Positions 1 to 5,995 of a DNA stretch of 8,614 bases are shown piece after piece. Position numbers and translations under genes: made by a program. Under the pieces are notes generated by a model. It saw only the letters and a program-made list of their open reading frames with translations. It was not told the origin of the DNA and did not search any database. The DNA is from Pyrodictiaceae archaeon (GTDB taxonomy: Archaea > Thermoproteota > Thermoprotei_A > Sulfolobales > Pyrodictiaceae), in NCBI GenBank assembly GCA_015520245.1, contig WAQM01000125.1:1-8614 (forward strand), written 5' to 3'. Positions within the stretch are counted from its first letter, which is position 1. The number at the start of each line of letters is the position of its first letter.

Positions 1-33
1 CTTCAGTATCTCGGCCACGTGCTTGACGCGCAT
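1..33 (-). CDS. Partial gene, N-terminal 11 codons only
   Basis: An ATG on the minus strand (bases 33-31) opens a frame that reads MRVKHVAEILK and runs off the left edge. Three things support a real start. A Shine-Dalgarno-like AGGTGGG lies 7 bases upstream (41-47). A TATA-like box lies at 86-93. The gap to the upstream KaiC-like gene is about 118 bases, enough for a separate promoter. The residues are charged and hydrophobic in a way that would suit the start of a cytosolic domain; CBS-domain proteins sometimes begin this way. Eleven residues are too few to name a family, so function is left open. Confidence 0.55.
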   Translation of the reverse strand, partial: MRVKHVAEILK

Positions 34-40
34 GAGAGCG

Positions 41-47
41 CCCACCT
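41..47 (-). promoter_or_regulatory. Ribosome binding site of the partial gene
   Basis: On the minus strand AGGTGGG matches the anti-Shine-Dalgarno end of archaeal 16S rRNA and sits 7 bases before the ATG at 33. It is one of the clearer ribosome binding sites in the window and decides the start of the truncated gene. Confidence 0.5.
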
Positions 48-85
48 AGCCGCCTTTTTCGGGAAGCGCGAGAGCCGAGGACCAG

Positions 86-93
86 GTTATAAG
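86..93 (-). promoter_or_regulatory. TATA-like promoter of the left-edge partial gene
   Basis: The minus strand reads CTTATAAC here, an AT-rich box in very GC-rich surroundings. Transcription starting about 25 bases downstream would begin near position 64. That gives a leader of about 30 bases that contains the AGGTGGG ribosome binding site before the ATG at 33. The box lies after the stop of the KaiC-like gene, so the left-edge gene need not depend on read-through. Confidence 0.5.
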
Positions 94-151
94 GTGTGCG
101 TGCAGGACGGGGGCGGCAGCCGCGGCCGGCGAGAAGCGCGCTGGGCACGGG

Positions 152-925
152 CTAGCCGCCGCCCTCGCCCACCTCCTCCTCGACCACGCCCCTGCCGGTG
201 ACCCTCAGGACCTTGTTCGGGTAGACGACGATGCCCTTGTCGGTGATCTCGAACGGGTGCCTCTTCATGCTGTGCTTGGTGCCCCTCATCTTCCAGACTA
301 TGAGGCTCCTCTTCAGCTCGCCCCCGATCTCGTCGAGATCGAGCCTTATGATGCCGTCCGCGGCGTGCTCGACGCCGGGGCCGCCGAAGCCGCGCTCGGT
401 CACCGAGACCTGGCTGACGAGTATGCTGGTGGCGCCCAGGCCGCTTAGGACCCTCTTGAGCATCATTACGACGCTCCTGGCCACGCTCGGCTTGGTTAGG
501 TACAGCGTGGACACCGAGTCTATGACGACCCTCTGGGCCCCGGTGTCGCGTATGGCCTCCTTGAGCACGTCGATGAGCAGCCCCACGTCGCTGGGGTCCT
601 TCACCACGTAGCGCTCCCTCTTGGCGGCCTCGCCTATGCCGCCCGTGAAGGCGTCGACTATGGCGAAGGTGCCCTCCCTCTCGTATGGCCTGACGTCCCA
701 GCCGAACTGGCTCATGTTAATCCTGACCTGCACGGGGTGCTCCTCGAGGGCGACGTAGATGCCCGGCTCGCCCATCTGGAGGCCGTTCCACAGGTACTGC
801 TGGCTGAAGATGGTCTTGCCCGTGCCGGGCCCCCCGCTCAGCAGCACGACGTTCCTCTTGGGGATGCCGCCGTTCAGTATCTCATCCATGCCGGGTATAC
901 CGGTCTTGACCCTCTCGACGGGCAC
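152..925 (-). CDS. Single-domain KaiC/RadA-like RecA-superfamily ATPase
   Basis: The 257-residue protein is one KaiC-type ATPase domain. Visible motifs are the N-terminal [13 protein letters not shown] signature, Walker A GGPGTGKT (residues 31-38), the paired glutamates of ALEEH (61-62, the catalytic Glu position in KaiC), and Walker B RVVIDS (Asp136). The C-terminal half carries a KaiC-like HAADGIIRL segment followed by KMRGTKHS. Cyanobacterial KaiC has two such domains, whereas this protein has one and no kaiA or kaiB nearby, as in many archaeal paralogues of uncertain signalling or regulatory role. The start is GTG at 925: an in-frame TAG lies two codons upstream and a TATA-like box stands about 35 bases before it. 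The tail [11 protein letters not shown] is acidic and probably disordered. The family assignment is firm; the cellular role is not known from sequence. Confidence 0.92.
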   Translation of the reverse strand: MPVERVKTGIPGMDEILNGGIPKRNVVLLSGGPGTGKTIFSQQYLWNGLQMGEPGIYVALEEHPVQVRINMSQFGWDVRPYEREGTFAIVDAFTGGIGEAAKRERYVVKDPSDVGLLIDVLKEAIRDTGAQRVVIDSVSTLYLTKPSVARSVVMMLKRVLSGLGATSILVSQVSVTERGFGGPGVEHAADGIIRLDLDEIGGELKRSLIVWKMRGTKHSMKRHPFEITDKGIVVYPNKVLRVTGRGVVEEEVGEGGG

Positions 926-958
926 GCTCTACACCGCTGTTTAGCTGCCGTCCGGGCC

Positions 959-965
959 CTTAAAG
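959..965 (-). promoter_or_regulatory. TATA-like promoter of the KaiC-like gene
   Basis: The minus strand reads CTTTAAG in a 74-base gap between the thiolase stop and the GTG of the KaiC-like gene. It lies about 35 bases before the start codon, which predicts a leader of only about 10 bases. The gene is therefore probably transcribed on its own as well as by any read-through from the thiolase gene. Confidence 0.5.
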
Positions 966-999
966 CGTTACAGGTGGGACGCCGTCGGGGGCAGCCCGG

Positions 1000-2190
1000 C
1001 TAGACGAGCTCGAGGGCTAGCGCGGCGGCGCCGCCCAGCCCGTGGCAGATGCTTGCGATCCCGCGGCGCCCGCCCTTCCTGCGCAGCACGTTTATGAGCG
1101 TCACCACTATCCTGGCGCCGCTGGCCCCGAGGGGGTGGCCGAGCGCTATCGCACCCCCGAACACATTGAGCCTGTCGAGGCTCACGCCCAGCAGATCGCG
1201 GAAGAGTAGGCTGTTCACGGCGAACGCCTCATTGTTCTCGAAGTAGTCGAAGTCGCTGACCCCCATGCCAAGCTTCGAGAGCAGCTTGCGCACGACGTGG
1301 ACGGGGGCCTCCGGGAACCTCCACGTCTCGAGCGCGCCCACGGCGTAGCCCAGCACCCGGGCAAGGGGCTTGAGGCCCAGCTCCCTCACCTTGTCCTCGG
1401 AGGCTAGCACGAGGGCGGCAGCGCCGTCGCTAAGCTGGCTGCTGGACCCGGCGGTGTGCAGGCCGTCGGGCCCAAAGGCGGGGGGCAGCTTGGCGAGCTT
1501 CTCGGGCGTGGTGTCGGGCCTCACGCCCTCGTCGCGCTCCAGGTGCACGCGCTCGCCGTCGTAGGTCACGTCGACCGGCACTACCTCGTCGCGGAAGGCC
1601 CCCTGCTCCCAGGCGGCCGCGGCGCGGCGGTGGCTCTCGTAGGCCACCATGTCCAGCTCCTCGCGGCTGTAGCCGTGCTCGCGCGCGACCATGTCGGCCT
1701 CCTCGCCCATCACCTTGCCCGTGAACACGTCGAGCAGCCCGTCGTGGACCATGGCGTCCAGGAGCTCCGCCCTCCTGGTTATCAGGTGCCGGAGGCCCCA
1801 CCTCACCTCGGCGGGGAGCAGGAAGGGGGCCTGGGACATGCTCTCCATGCCGCCCGCCACGACGATGTCGTAGTCGCCGGCCTGGATCGCCTGGGCGGCG
1901 GTGATTATAGCGGCCATGCCGGAGGCGCACACCATGTCGACGTTCATCGCGTCGACGGTGGGGGGCACCCCAGCCTTGAGGGCGGCCTGCCTGGCGGTGT
2001 TCATGCCCGTCCCCGCCCTTATGACGTGCCCCATCACGACGAACTCGACGTCCCTGGGCTCGATGCCGGCCCTGCTCACGGCCTCCCGGATGGCTATGGC
2101 GCCCAGTTCCACGGCGGGCAGCCTCGCGAGGCTGCGGCCGAACTTGCCTATCGGCGTCCTGACGGCCGAGACTATGTAGACGGTGCGCAA
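1000..2190 (-). CDS. Acetyl-CoA acetyltransferase (thiolase)
   Basis: A full-length thiolase of 396 residues, the usual length. It should catalyse reversible Claisen condensation or cleavage of acyl-CoAs, for example two acetyl-CoA to acetoacetyl-CoA, in the cytosol. The start MRTVYIVSAVRTPIGKFG is typical. The nucleophilic cysteine lies in DMVCASG (Cys88), the NEAF motif is at 320-323, the active-site His is in ALGHPLGASGAR (His352), and the second catalytic cysteine is in ICHGLGG (Cys382). All key residues are present. Many archaeal thiolases sit beside HMG-CoA synthase and a DUF35 OB-fold gene in mevalonate clusters; neither is present here. A role in beta-oxidation-like or acetoacetyl-CoA metabolism is therefore as likely as mevalonate synthesis. 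The start is TTG at 2190, chosen because the conserved N-terminus begins there. No clean promoter was seen directly in front. Confidence 0.95.
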   Translation of the reverse strand: MRTVYIVSAVRTPIGKFGRSLARLPAVELGAIAIREAVSRAGIEPRDVEFVVMGHVIRAGTGMNTARQAALKAGVPPTVDAMNVDMVCASGMAAIITAAQAIQAGDYDIVVAGGMESMSQAPFLLPAEVRWGLRHLITRRAELLDAMVHDGLLDVFTGKVMGEEADMVAREHGYSREELDMVAYESHRRAAAAWEQGAFRDEVVPVDVTYDGERVHLERDEGVRPDTTPEKLAKLPPAFGPDGLHTAGSSSQLSDGAAALVLASEDKVRELGLKPLARVLGYAVGALETWRFPEAPVHVVRKLLSKLGMGVSDFDYFENNEAFAVNSLLFRDLLGVSLDRLNVFGGAIALGHPLGASGARIVVTLINVLRRKGGRRGIASICHGLGGAAALALELV

Positions 2191-2286
2191 GGTCCTTGCC
2201 CCCGGGCGGGTCGGCCGTCGCGCCGGAAAGGCGCGAGCCAGCCGCGGGGCCCCGACCGTACGTCAGCCGACGAAGACGCGGCCGAT

Positions 2287-2316
2287 CCTTAAGGGCGGCG
2301 TCCCGGCTTAAGCCGG
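2287..2316. promoter_or_regulatory. Two CTTAAG palindromes, promoter region of ribC and perhaps thiolase
   Basis: The 139-base divergent region between the thiolase and ribC holds CCTTAAGG (2287-2294) and the perfect 14-base palindrome CCGGCTTAAGCCGG (2303-2316). The first is centred about 40 bases before the ribC TTG, the right distance for a TATA box with a short leader containing GGGGGCGAGG. The second is too close to act as a TATA box for ribC and may be an operator. Because both are symmetric, either could serve the minus strand, giving the thiolase a leader of 70 or more bases. The assignment to ribC is the better supported one. Confidence 0.45.
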
Positions 2317-2329
2317 CGGGGGCGAGGCG

Positions 2330-2797
2330 TTGACGACCATATGCTTGGTCGACACGACGTTCGCCCGCGTCGACATGGCGTCCCACGCGGTCGAGGTGCT
2401 TAGATCGCTGATGCCCGACGCTAGGATCGTGCGCAGGACGGTCCCCGGGATAAAGGACATACCCGTGGAGATGAAGAGGATGATCGAGGAGTTCGGCTGC
2501 GAGGGCGGCATGACTTTCGGCTGGGTGGGGCCGAGCCTCGTCGACAAGATAGCCTACGCCGTCTACAGCCTGGCCCTGCAGCTCGTGCAGCTCGAGGCCG
2601 GCATCCATGTCATAGACGTGACGGTCCACGAGGACGAGGCCGAGACGGAGGACGAGCTGTACAGGATAGCAGTGGACCGGGCGAGGAAGCACGCCGAGAA
2701 CCTCTACTACCTGCTCCGCCAGCCCGAGAGGCTGGCCGAGATGGCGGGGACCGGCCGCAGGCAGGGGAGGCCCGACGTAGGCCCAATAACCGTGTAG
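2330..2797 (+). CDS. ribC: Archaeal-type riboflavin synthase
   Basis: The 155-residue protein matches archaeal riboflavin synthase along its whole length. Visible signatures are VDTTFARVDMA (7-17), VPGIKD (38-43), VHEDEA (99-104) and HAENLYYLL (121-129), followed by an RQGRPDVGP tail. It converts two molecules of 6,7-dimethyl-8-ribityllumazine into riboflavin and a pyrimidinedione. The archaeal enzyme is unrelated to the bacterial two-domain synthase and instead resembles lumazine synthase, forming pentamers in the cytosol. The start is TTG at 2330, where the conserved N-terminus begins, with GGGGGCGAGG just upstream. No other riboflavin gene is in the window. The GPN-loop GTPase follows after 26 bases and is probably cotranscribed. 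Residues and length are as expected. Confidence 0.96.
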   Translation: MTTICLVDTTFARVDMASHAVEVLRSLMPDARIVRRTVPGIKDIPVEMKRMIEEFGCEGGMTFGWVGPSLVDKIAYAVYSLALQLVQLEAGIHVIDVTVHEDEAETEDELYRIAVDRARKHAENLYYLLRQPERLAEMAGTGRRQGRPDVGPITV

Positions 2798-2823
2798 CTG
2801 GCGGGGCTTGCGCGGGGGCCGCG

Positions 2824-3582
2824 TTGAGGACGGCGGTTATATTCGTGGGGCCAGCGGGCTCCGGCAAGTCGAGCCTGGTCGCGGCCTACGCCAGGTGGCT
2901 GCGCGAGGCGGAGATCCCGGTCGTGACGGTGAACCTCGACCCCGCGGCCGACTACGTGCCGTACCGGCCGGACGTGGACGTGCGCAGCTACGTCAGCGCC
3001 CGCGAGGTGGCCGCGAAGTACGGGCTCGGGCCCAACGGCGCCCTGGTCAAGTCGATGGAGCTTGCGGCCGAGAGGCTCGACGAGATACTCTCGCCCGTCG
3101 GCGCCAGCGACGCCGATTACGTGCTCGTCGACACCCCGGGCCAGATGGAGGTGTTCATATTCCGCGACATATCGGTGAGGCTCGTCGACGCCCTGCGCAG
3201 GGTGAGCGACTGCGTCTACGGGGTGTTCGTGGCGGACGCCACGCTGCTGAGGGACCCCGCGGACTACGCCTTCACGTACGTCATGGCGCTAAGCGTTCAG
3301 CTGAGGCTGGGGGTCGAGACGGCACCCGTCATAAACAAGGTCGACCTGGCGCCGGACCTCCAGGTTCGCGGCGACCTCGTGAGAGACGTGGCCAGGATAA
3401 GGCAGGGCCTGCTCAGGCGCCGGACCCTCTACGCGGAGATGCTCCGCGATGTCGTGCGCGTGCTGTACAAGTACGCCAAGCAGGCGAACGTACCCAGGGT
3501 GTCGGCGGTCACCGGCGAGGGGATAGAGGACCTCCACAAGATGCTCCACGAGATGTCGTGCGCCTGCGGCGACCTAAGCTGA
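2824..3582 (+). CDS. GPN-loop GTPase (archaeal GPN family)
   Basis: A complete 252-residue GPN-loop GTPase. Motifs in order: Walker A GPAGSGKS (9-16), NLDPAA (37-42), the family-defining Gly-Pro-Asn loop (69-71), G3 motif DTPGQME (103-109), base-recognition NKVD (171-174) and a G5-like SAVTGEG (227-233). GPN GTPases form tight dimers in which the GPN loop contacts the partner's nucleotide. Eukaryotic relatives assist RNA polymerase II assembly and nuclear import; the archaeal role is unsettled. The start is TTG at 2824, two residues before the hydrophobic strand that leads into Walker A, as usual. It lies 26 bases after ribC on the same strand with no clear promoter between, so a two-gene operon is likely, without an obvious functional link. 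Four cysteines are present but no metal-binding pattern. Confidence 0.95.
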   Translation: MRTAVIFVGPAGSGKSSLVAAYARWLREAEIPVVTVNLDPAADYVPYRPDVDVRSYVSAREVAAKYGLGPNGALVKSMELAAERLDEILSPVGASDADYVLVDTPGQMEVFIFRDISVRLVDALRRVSDCVYGVFVADATLLRDPADYAFTYVMALSVQLRLGVETAPVINKVDLAPDLQVRGDLVRDVARIRQGLLRRRTLYAEMLRDVVRVLYKYAKQANVPRVSAVTGEGIEDLHKMLHEMSCACGDLS

Positions 3583-3611
3583 GGCCTAACGCGGGCGCCC
3601 GGGGGCGAACG

Positions 3612-3629
3612 GGTAAAATACTTCTATAA
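3612..3629 (+). promoter_or_regulatory. TATA-like promoter of the GltD-like oxidoreductase
   Basis: An AT-rich stretch stands out in the 73-base gap after the GPN GTPase gene. It holds TAAAATA (3614-3620) and CTATAAC (3624-3630). A start about 25 bases downstream of the second box falls within a few bases of the ATG at 3656, so the mRNA could be nearly leaderless. The first box would give a leader of about 13 bases. No good Shine-Dalgarno sequence precedes the ATG, which fits the leaderless option. Confidence 0.6.
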
Positions 3630-3655
3630 CTCACGCACCCGATCGGTGCCAGCGG

Positions 3656-4744
3656 ATGCGCTTCCTTCGCTGCCGCCCCGGGCAGACAAAGCCGCCCACG
3701 GGCAAGCGCGTCGCTGTGGTGGGCGCCGGCCCGGCCGGCCTGGGGGCCGCCGGTGTCCTGGTCTGCGAGGGCCACGAGGTCCACGTCTACGACCAGTTCC
3801 CCGAGCCCGGCGGCCTCCTGATCTTCGGCATCCCCGAGTACCACGTCCCCAAGGCCCCGGTCCGCCGCGGGGTGAGGGAGCTGGCGGAGGCGGGCGTGGT
3901 CTTCCACACCTCGACGCGTGTTGTATCGTGCACTGAGGGCGAGCCGGAGGACGACGTCGAGCGCCTGTTGTCGGGGCTCGTGAGGAGGAGGGTGTGCTTC
4001 GAGGACCTGGTGGAGGAGTACGACGCGGTCCTCATAGCGACCGGGGCCTGGAGGTCCAGGAGGCTGGGCGTGCCCGGCGAGGAGCTGAAGGGCGTGTACC
4101 CGGCCCTCGAGTGGCTGGTTGCGTTCAGCCTGGCCCGCCACGGCTACCGCAGCATGGACGAGGTGCCGCCGCTGAGGGGCAACCTGCTCGTCGTGGGGGG
4201 CGGGCTGACCGCAGTCGACGCCGTCGAGGTCCCGCTGAGGTACCTCCGGGGGAGCGTCAAGAGGGTCTACCTCTCTTACCGGCGCACACGCAAGGAGGCC
4301 CCCATGGGCGAGAGGGAGTTCAACAGGCTTGTCGAGGAGTACGGCGTCGAGCCGCTGGAGCTCACGGTGCCCGTGAGGTTCGAGGGGGACGGGAGCGGCT
4401 GGGTGCGCAGGGCGGTCCTCCAGAGGACGAGGCTAGAGCCGACGCCCTCGGGGAGGCCGAGGCCCGTGCCGATACCGGGCAGCGAGTTCGAGGTCGAGGT
4501 CGACGCCGTGCTAATCGCGATAGGCGAGCAGCCGTCACCGCCGTTCCGGGGCAGCTGCTGCGGCATCGAGCTGAACCCCGACGGCACGGTCAAGGTCGAC
4601 GAGAGGTACAGGACCACGCTGCGCAAGGTGTTCGCGGCGGGCGACGTGAAGCACGGCCCGTCGCTGATCGGGCCGGCCCTCCGGAGCGGCATCGAGGCTG
4701 CCAGGCACATCGACGAGTTCCTGAGGACCGGCAGGTGGGGCTAG
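3656..4744 (+). CDS. GltD-like FAD/NAD(P)-dependent oxidoreductase lacking the Fe-S domain
   Basis: A 362-residue flavoprotein of the pyridine nucleotide-disulphide oxidoreductase superfamily, closest in motifs to the glutamate synthase small subunit and NfnB-type reductases. It shows the FAD dinucleotide fold GAGPAG (23-28), the GltD-like EPGGLLIFGIPEYHVPK (50-66), ATGAW (128-132), the NAD(P) fold GGGLTAVD (181-188), the Arg-rich SYRRTRKEAPMGEREF that in this family suits NADPH, and the second FAD motif AAGDVKHGPSLIG (327-339). Typical GltD proteins carry about 130 extra N-terminal residues with cysteines for [4Fe-4S] clusters. Here only one cysteine (Cys6) precedes the FAD fold. The protein also lacks a CxxC disulphide, so it is not an ordinary thioredoxin reductase. 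Its electron acceptor is unknown. The ATG at 3656 lies close behind an AT-rich promoter. Its stop shares CTAG with the convergent thioredoxin gene. Confidence 0.85.
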   Translation: MRFLRCRPGQTKPPTGKRVAVVGAGPAGLGAAGVLVCEGHEVHVYDQFPEPGGLLIFGIPEYHVPKAPVRRGVRELAEAGVVFHTSTRVVSCTEGEPEDDVERLLSGLVRRRVCFEDLVEEYDAVLIATGAWRSRRLGVPGEELKGVYPALEWLVAFSLARHGYRSMDEVPPLRGNLLVVGGGLTAVDAVEVPLRYLRGSVKRVYLSYRRTRKEAPMGEREFNRLVEEYGVEPLELTVPVRFEGDGSGWVRRAVLQRTRLEPTPSGRPRPVPIPGSEFEVEVDAVLIAIGEQPSPPFRGSCCGIELNPDGTVKVDERYRTTLRKVFAAGDVKHGPSLIGPALRSGIEAARHIDEFLRTGRWG

Positions 4745-5154
4745 GCAGACCCCTCGCCCACGTAGGACCCCACGAGCCCCAGCAGCTCGTCCACGTCGGC
4801 GATACCGAGGAACCCGTCGACGGGCCTGCAGTTGACGAAGACCACGGTCGCGGGCGTGGACATTATGCCGAGCTCGTACGCCTTCTCGGGCACGCTGTAC
4901 ACGTCCACCTCGACAAAGCCGACGCGGCCCCGGTAGAGCCTCGAGGCCCTCCTCGCCGCCTCGTAGAATATCGGCTTGTACACCTCGCACGCGGGGCACG
5001 TGGGGCTCGTGAACAGCGCCACCACCACCCTGCTCGAGCACACCGCTCTCTCGAACTCCTCGCTGCTGGATACCACCCTCACGCCGCCGGCCTCGTCCAC
5101 CATCCTGCGCGCCACGCGCTCGAGGATCTCCCGTAGCTCGGGGTCCTCCTCCAC
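4741..5154 (-). CDS. Thioredoxin-fold protein with CPAC active site
   Basis: From the GTG at 5154 this is a 137-residue thioredoxin-like protein. After a charged helical lead of about 25 residues comes a thioredoxin fold with the strand VVVALFTSPT, the redox motif CPAC (53-56), the VGFVEVDVYSVPEKAYELGI segment and a cis-proline in STPA (Pro101). The reactive site is intact, so it should act as a cytosolic thiol-disulphide oxidoreductase or reductant; no signal peptide is visible. The frame stays open to a TTG at 5241. That extension is Arg/Pro/Gly-rich, contains the TATA-like box at 5189-5199 in its coding region, and looks non-coding, so the GTG was preferred. It converges on the GltD-like gene, and whether that flavoprotein reduces it is only a thought prompted by adjacency. 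Confidence 0.85.
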   Translation of the reverse strand: MEEDPELREILERVARRMVDEAGGVRVVSSSEEFERAVCSSRVVVALFTSPTCPACEVYKPIFYEAARRASRLYRGRVGFVEVDVYSVPEKAYELGIMSTPATVVFVNCRPVDGFLGIADVDELLGLVGSYVGEGSA

Positions 5155-5188
5155 GGCCCCACCCCGCCCCGGGGCCGGGGCCGGCCGC

Positions 5189-5199
5189 CTATTATAGCT
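5189..5199 (-). promoter_or_regulatory. TATA-like promoter of the thioredoxin-fold gene
   Basis: The minus strand reads AGCTATAATAG in strongly GC-rich surroundings, about 40 bases before the GTG at 5154. The predicted leader is about 13 bases and holds GGGGCGGGGTGGGG, which can pair with the 16S rRNA tail. The location supports the shorter reading of the gene. Confidence 0.6.
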
Positions 5200-5219
5200 A
5201 CGGGCTGGCAGCCCGGGAC

Positions 5220-5360
5220 CAAGGTAACGCTTGTAGCGCAACTGGCCAGGCTAGCTAACGTTGCGAGGCTTGCGAAACGCTCCCCGCTATCGATCCGCGC
5301 GGCTGGGCGATCGTGTGAGCTCAGCGTTCGTATCATTGCGGCGCTACTTGCGTTACCCTG
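5220..5360. repeat. 20-base imperfect inverted repeat with a related central copy
   Basis: CAAGGTAACGCTTGTAGCGC (5220-5239) and the reverse complement of 5341-5360 (CAGGGTAACGCAAGTAGCGC) agree at 17 of 20 positions, with 101 bases between them. A third, weaker copy lies at 5263-5278 (GCGAGGCTTGCGAAAC, 11 of 16 against GCGCTACTTGCGTTAC at 5341-5356). The three centres are 39 and 78 bases apart. The repeats sit between the divergent promoters of the thioredoxin gene and the ABC operon, which suits operator sites for a regulator. A small non-autonomous mobile element is less likely: no target-site duplication is visible beside the arms. A structured RNA cannot be excluded. Confidence 0.55.
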
Positions 5361-5401
5361 CGGCGCCCACTAGCGCAGCCCCCGCCGCGTCCACCAGCAT
5401 C

Positions 5402-5416
5402 GAAATGAAAAAAGTA
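5402..5416 (+). promoter_or_regulatory. A-rich tract, possible promoter of the ABC-2 operon
   Basis: GAAATGAAAAAAGTA is the only strongly AT-rich stretch before the first operon gene. Placed as a promoter, it predicts a start near 5435 and a leader of about 25 bases before the ATG at 5462. It does not spell a canonical TTTATA box. It also contains an in-frame ATG (5405) that would add 19 residues, but that start would require AAA lysine codons while the neighbouring genes use AAG. Confidence 0.3.
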
Positions 5417-5461
5417 GCGGGTATCGCCGGTGGCCCAGGCCGCAGCCAGACGGCGGGGGCC

Positions 5462-5974
5462 ATGAGGGGCCCTGAGGCCGCGTCCGTGTTGTCGCTGCTC
5501 GCGCTGGCGGCTCTGCTGGTCTTGCCGGTGGTCGCACCGCTGGCCTCGGCGAGGGTGTGGTACGACAACCTGGTAAAGGCTGGAGGCGAGCTATACAACG
5601 TCCTCGGGATGAAGTTAACTGGCGTCTACTCGCAGGTTAGGTTCGCATACGACGATGCGGCTAACAGGTTCGTGCTGGAGTACACGAGCGTGAGGAACTG
5701 GGCGTGGAGGGCGTGGTGGTGCTTCACGTGCTTCGCCTACATAAAGGACACGGCGACGTCGCTGACGCCCACGAGGCTCTACGACAGGGCGCTCTGGGAA
5801 CAAGGGTCCTGGAACGTGCGATACGTAGGCTACAACGAGATAGAGTTGAAGGTGACCACGACGCCGGGCGTGCTTTACGTCGACGTCTGGGTGTACTTCA
5901 GCGACCAGCACCAATATCGCTGGCCGAGGTGGTTCGAACGCGTGCCGCTGACGATAGTATTCGTCGTTGGATGA
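5462..5974 (+). CDS. Exported Trp/Tyr-rich protein, unknown family
   Basis: I do not recognise this 170-residue protein. From the ATG at 5462 it begins with a classic Sec signal peptide: short charged n-region, hydrophobic core (about residues 8-27) and an ASA cleavage site, giving a mature protein from Arg31. The mature part has 10 Trp and 12 Tyr in 140 residues, with a cluster NWAWRAWWCFTCF (79-91) that includes a CxxC pair (Cys87, Cys90). Alternating polar and hydrophobic stretches such as EIELKVTTT and LYVDVWVYF suggest beta strands. No second membrane helix or glycosylation sequon is seen, so it is probably released or held at the cell surface. The gene looks richer in A and T than its neighbours. 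It leads the four-gene ABC operon, 21 bases before the next gene. Bacteriocin-like, substrate-binding or envelope roles are all possible. An upstream in-frame ATG at 5405 is an alternative start. Confidence 0.75.
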   Translation: MRGPEAASVLSLLALAALLVLPVVAPLASARVWYDNLVKAGGELYNVLGMKLTGVYSQVRFAYDDAANRFVLEYTSVRNWAWRAWWCFTCFAYIKDTATSLTPTRLYDRALWEQGSWNVRYVGYNEIELKVTTTPGVLYVDVWVYFSDQHQYRWPRWFERVPLTIVFVVG

Positions 5975-5995
5975 CCGGGTGGCCGGGGCGGCGCC

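Noticed and set aside
1430..2692. Long minus-strand open frame (420 codons) across the thiolase and ribC
   Set aside because: It overlaps two well-identified genes in other frames. Its product is rich in Arg, Gly, Pro and His without any motif, typical of an antisense frame in GC-rich DNA.
2808..3629. Plus-strand open frame in another phase over the GPN GTPase
   Set aside because: The overlapping frame has every GPN GTPase motif; this one is Arg- and Gly-rich noise.
3994..5136. Plus-strand open frame (380 codons) over the flavoprotein and thioredoxin genes
   Set aside because: Arg/Gly/Ala-rich shadow of the GltD-like and thioredoxin genes with no recognisable domain.
5220..5360. Miniature mobile element (MITE-like) reading of the inverted repeat
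   Set aside because: No direct target duplication flanks the arms and no second copy is in the window; a central third copy fits regulatory sites better.
5405..5461. Upstream in-frame ATG start for the Trp-rich protein
   Set aside because: It would place 19 extra residues before an already good signal peptide and use AAA codons that the neighbouring genes avoid. The A-rich stretch is better read as promoter.
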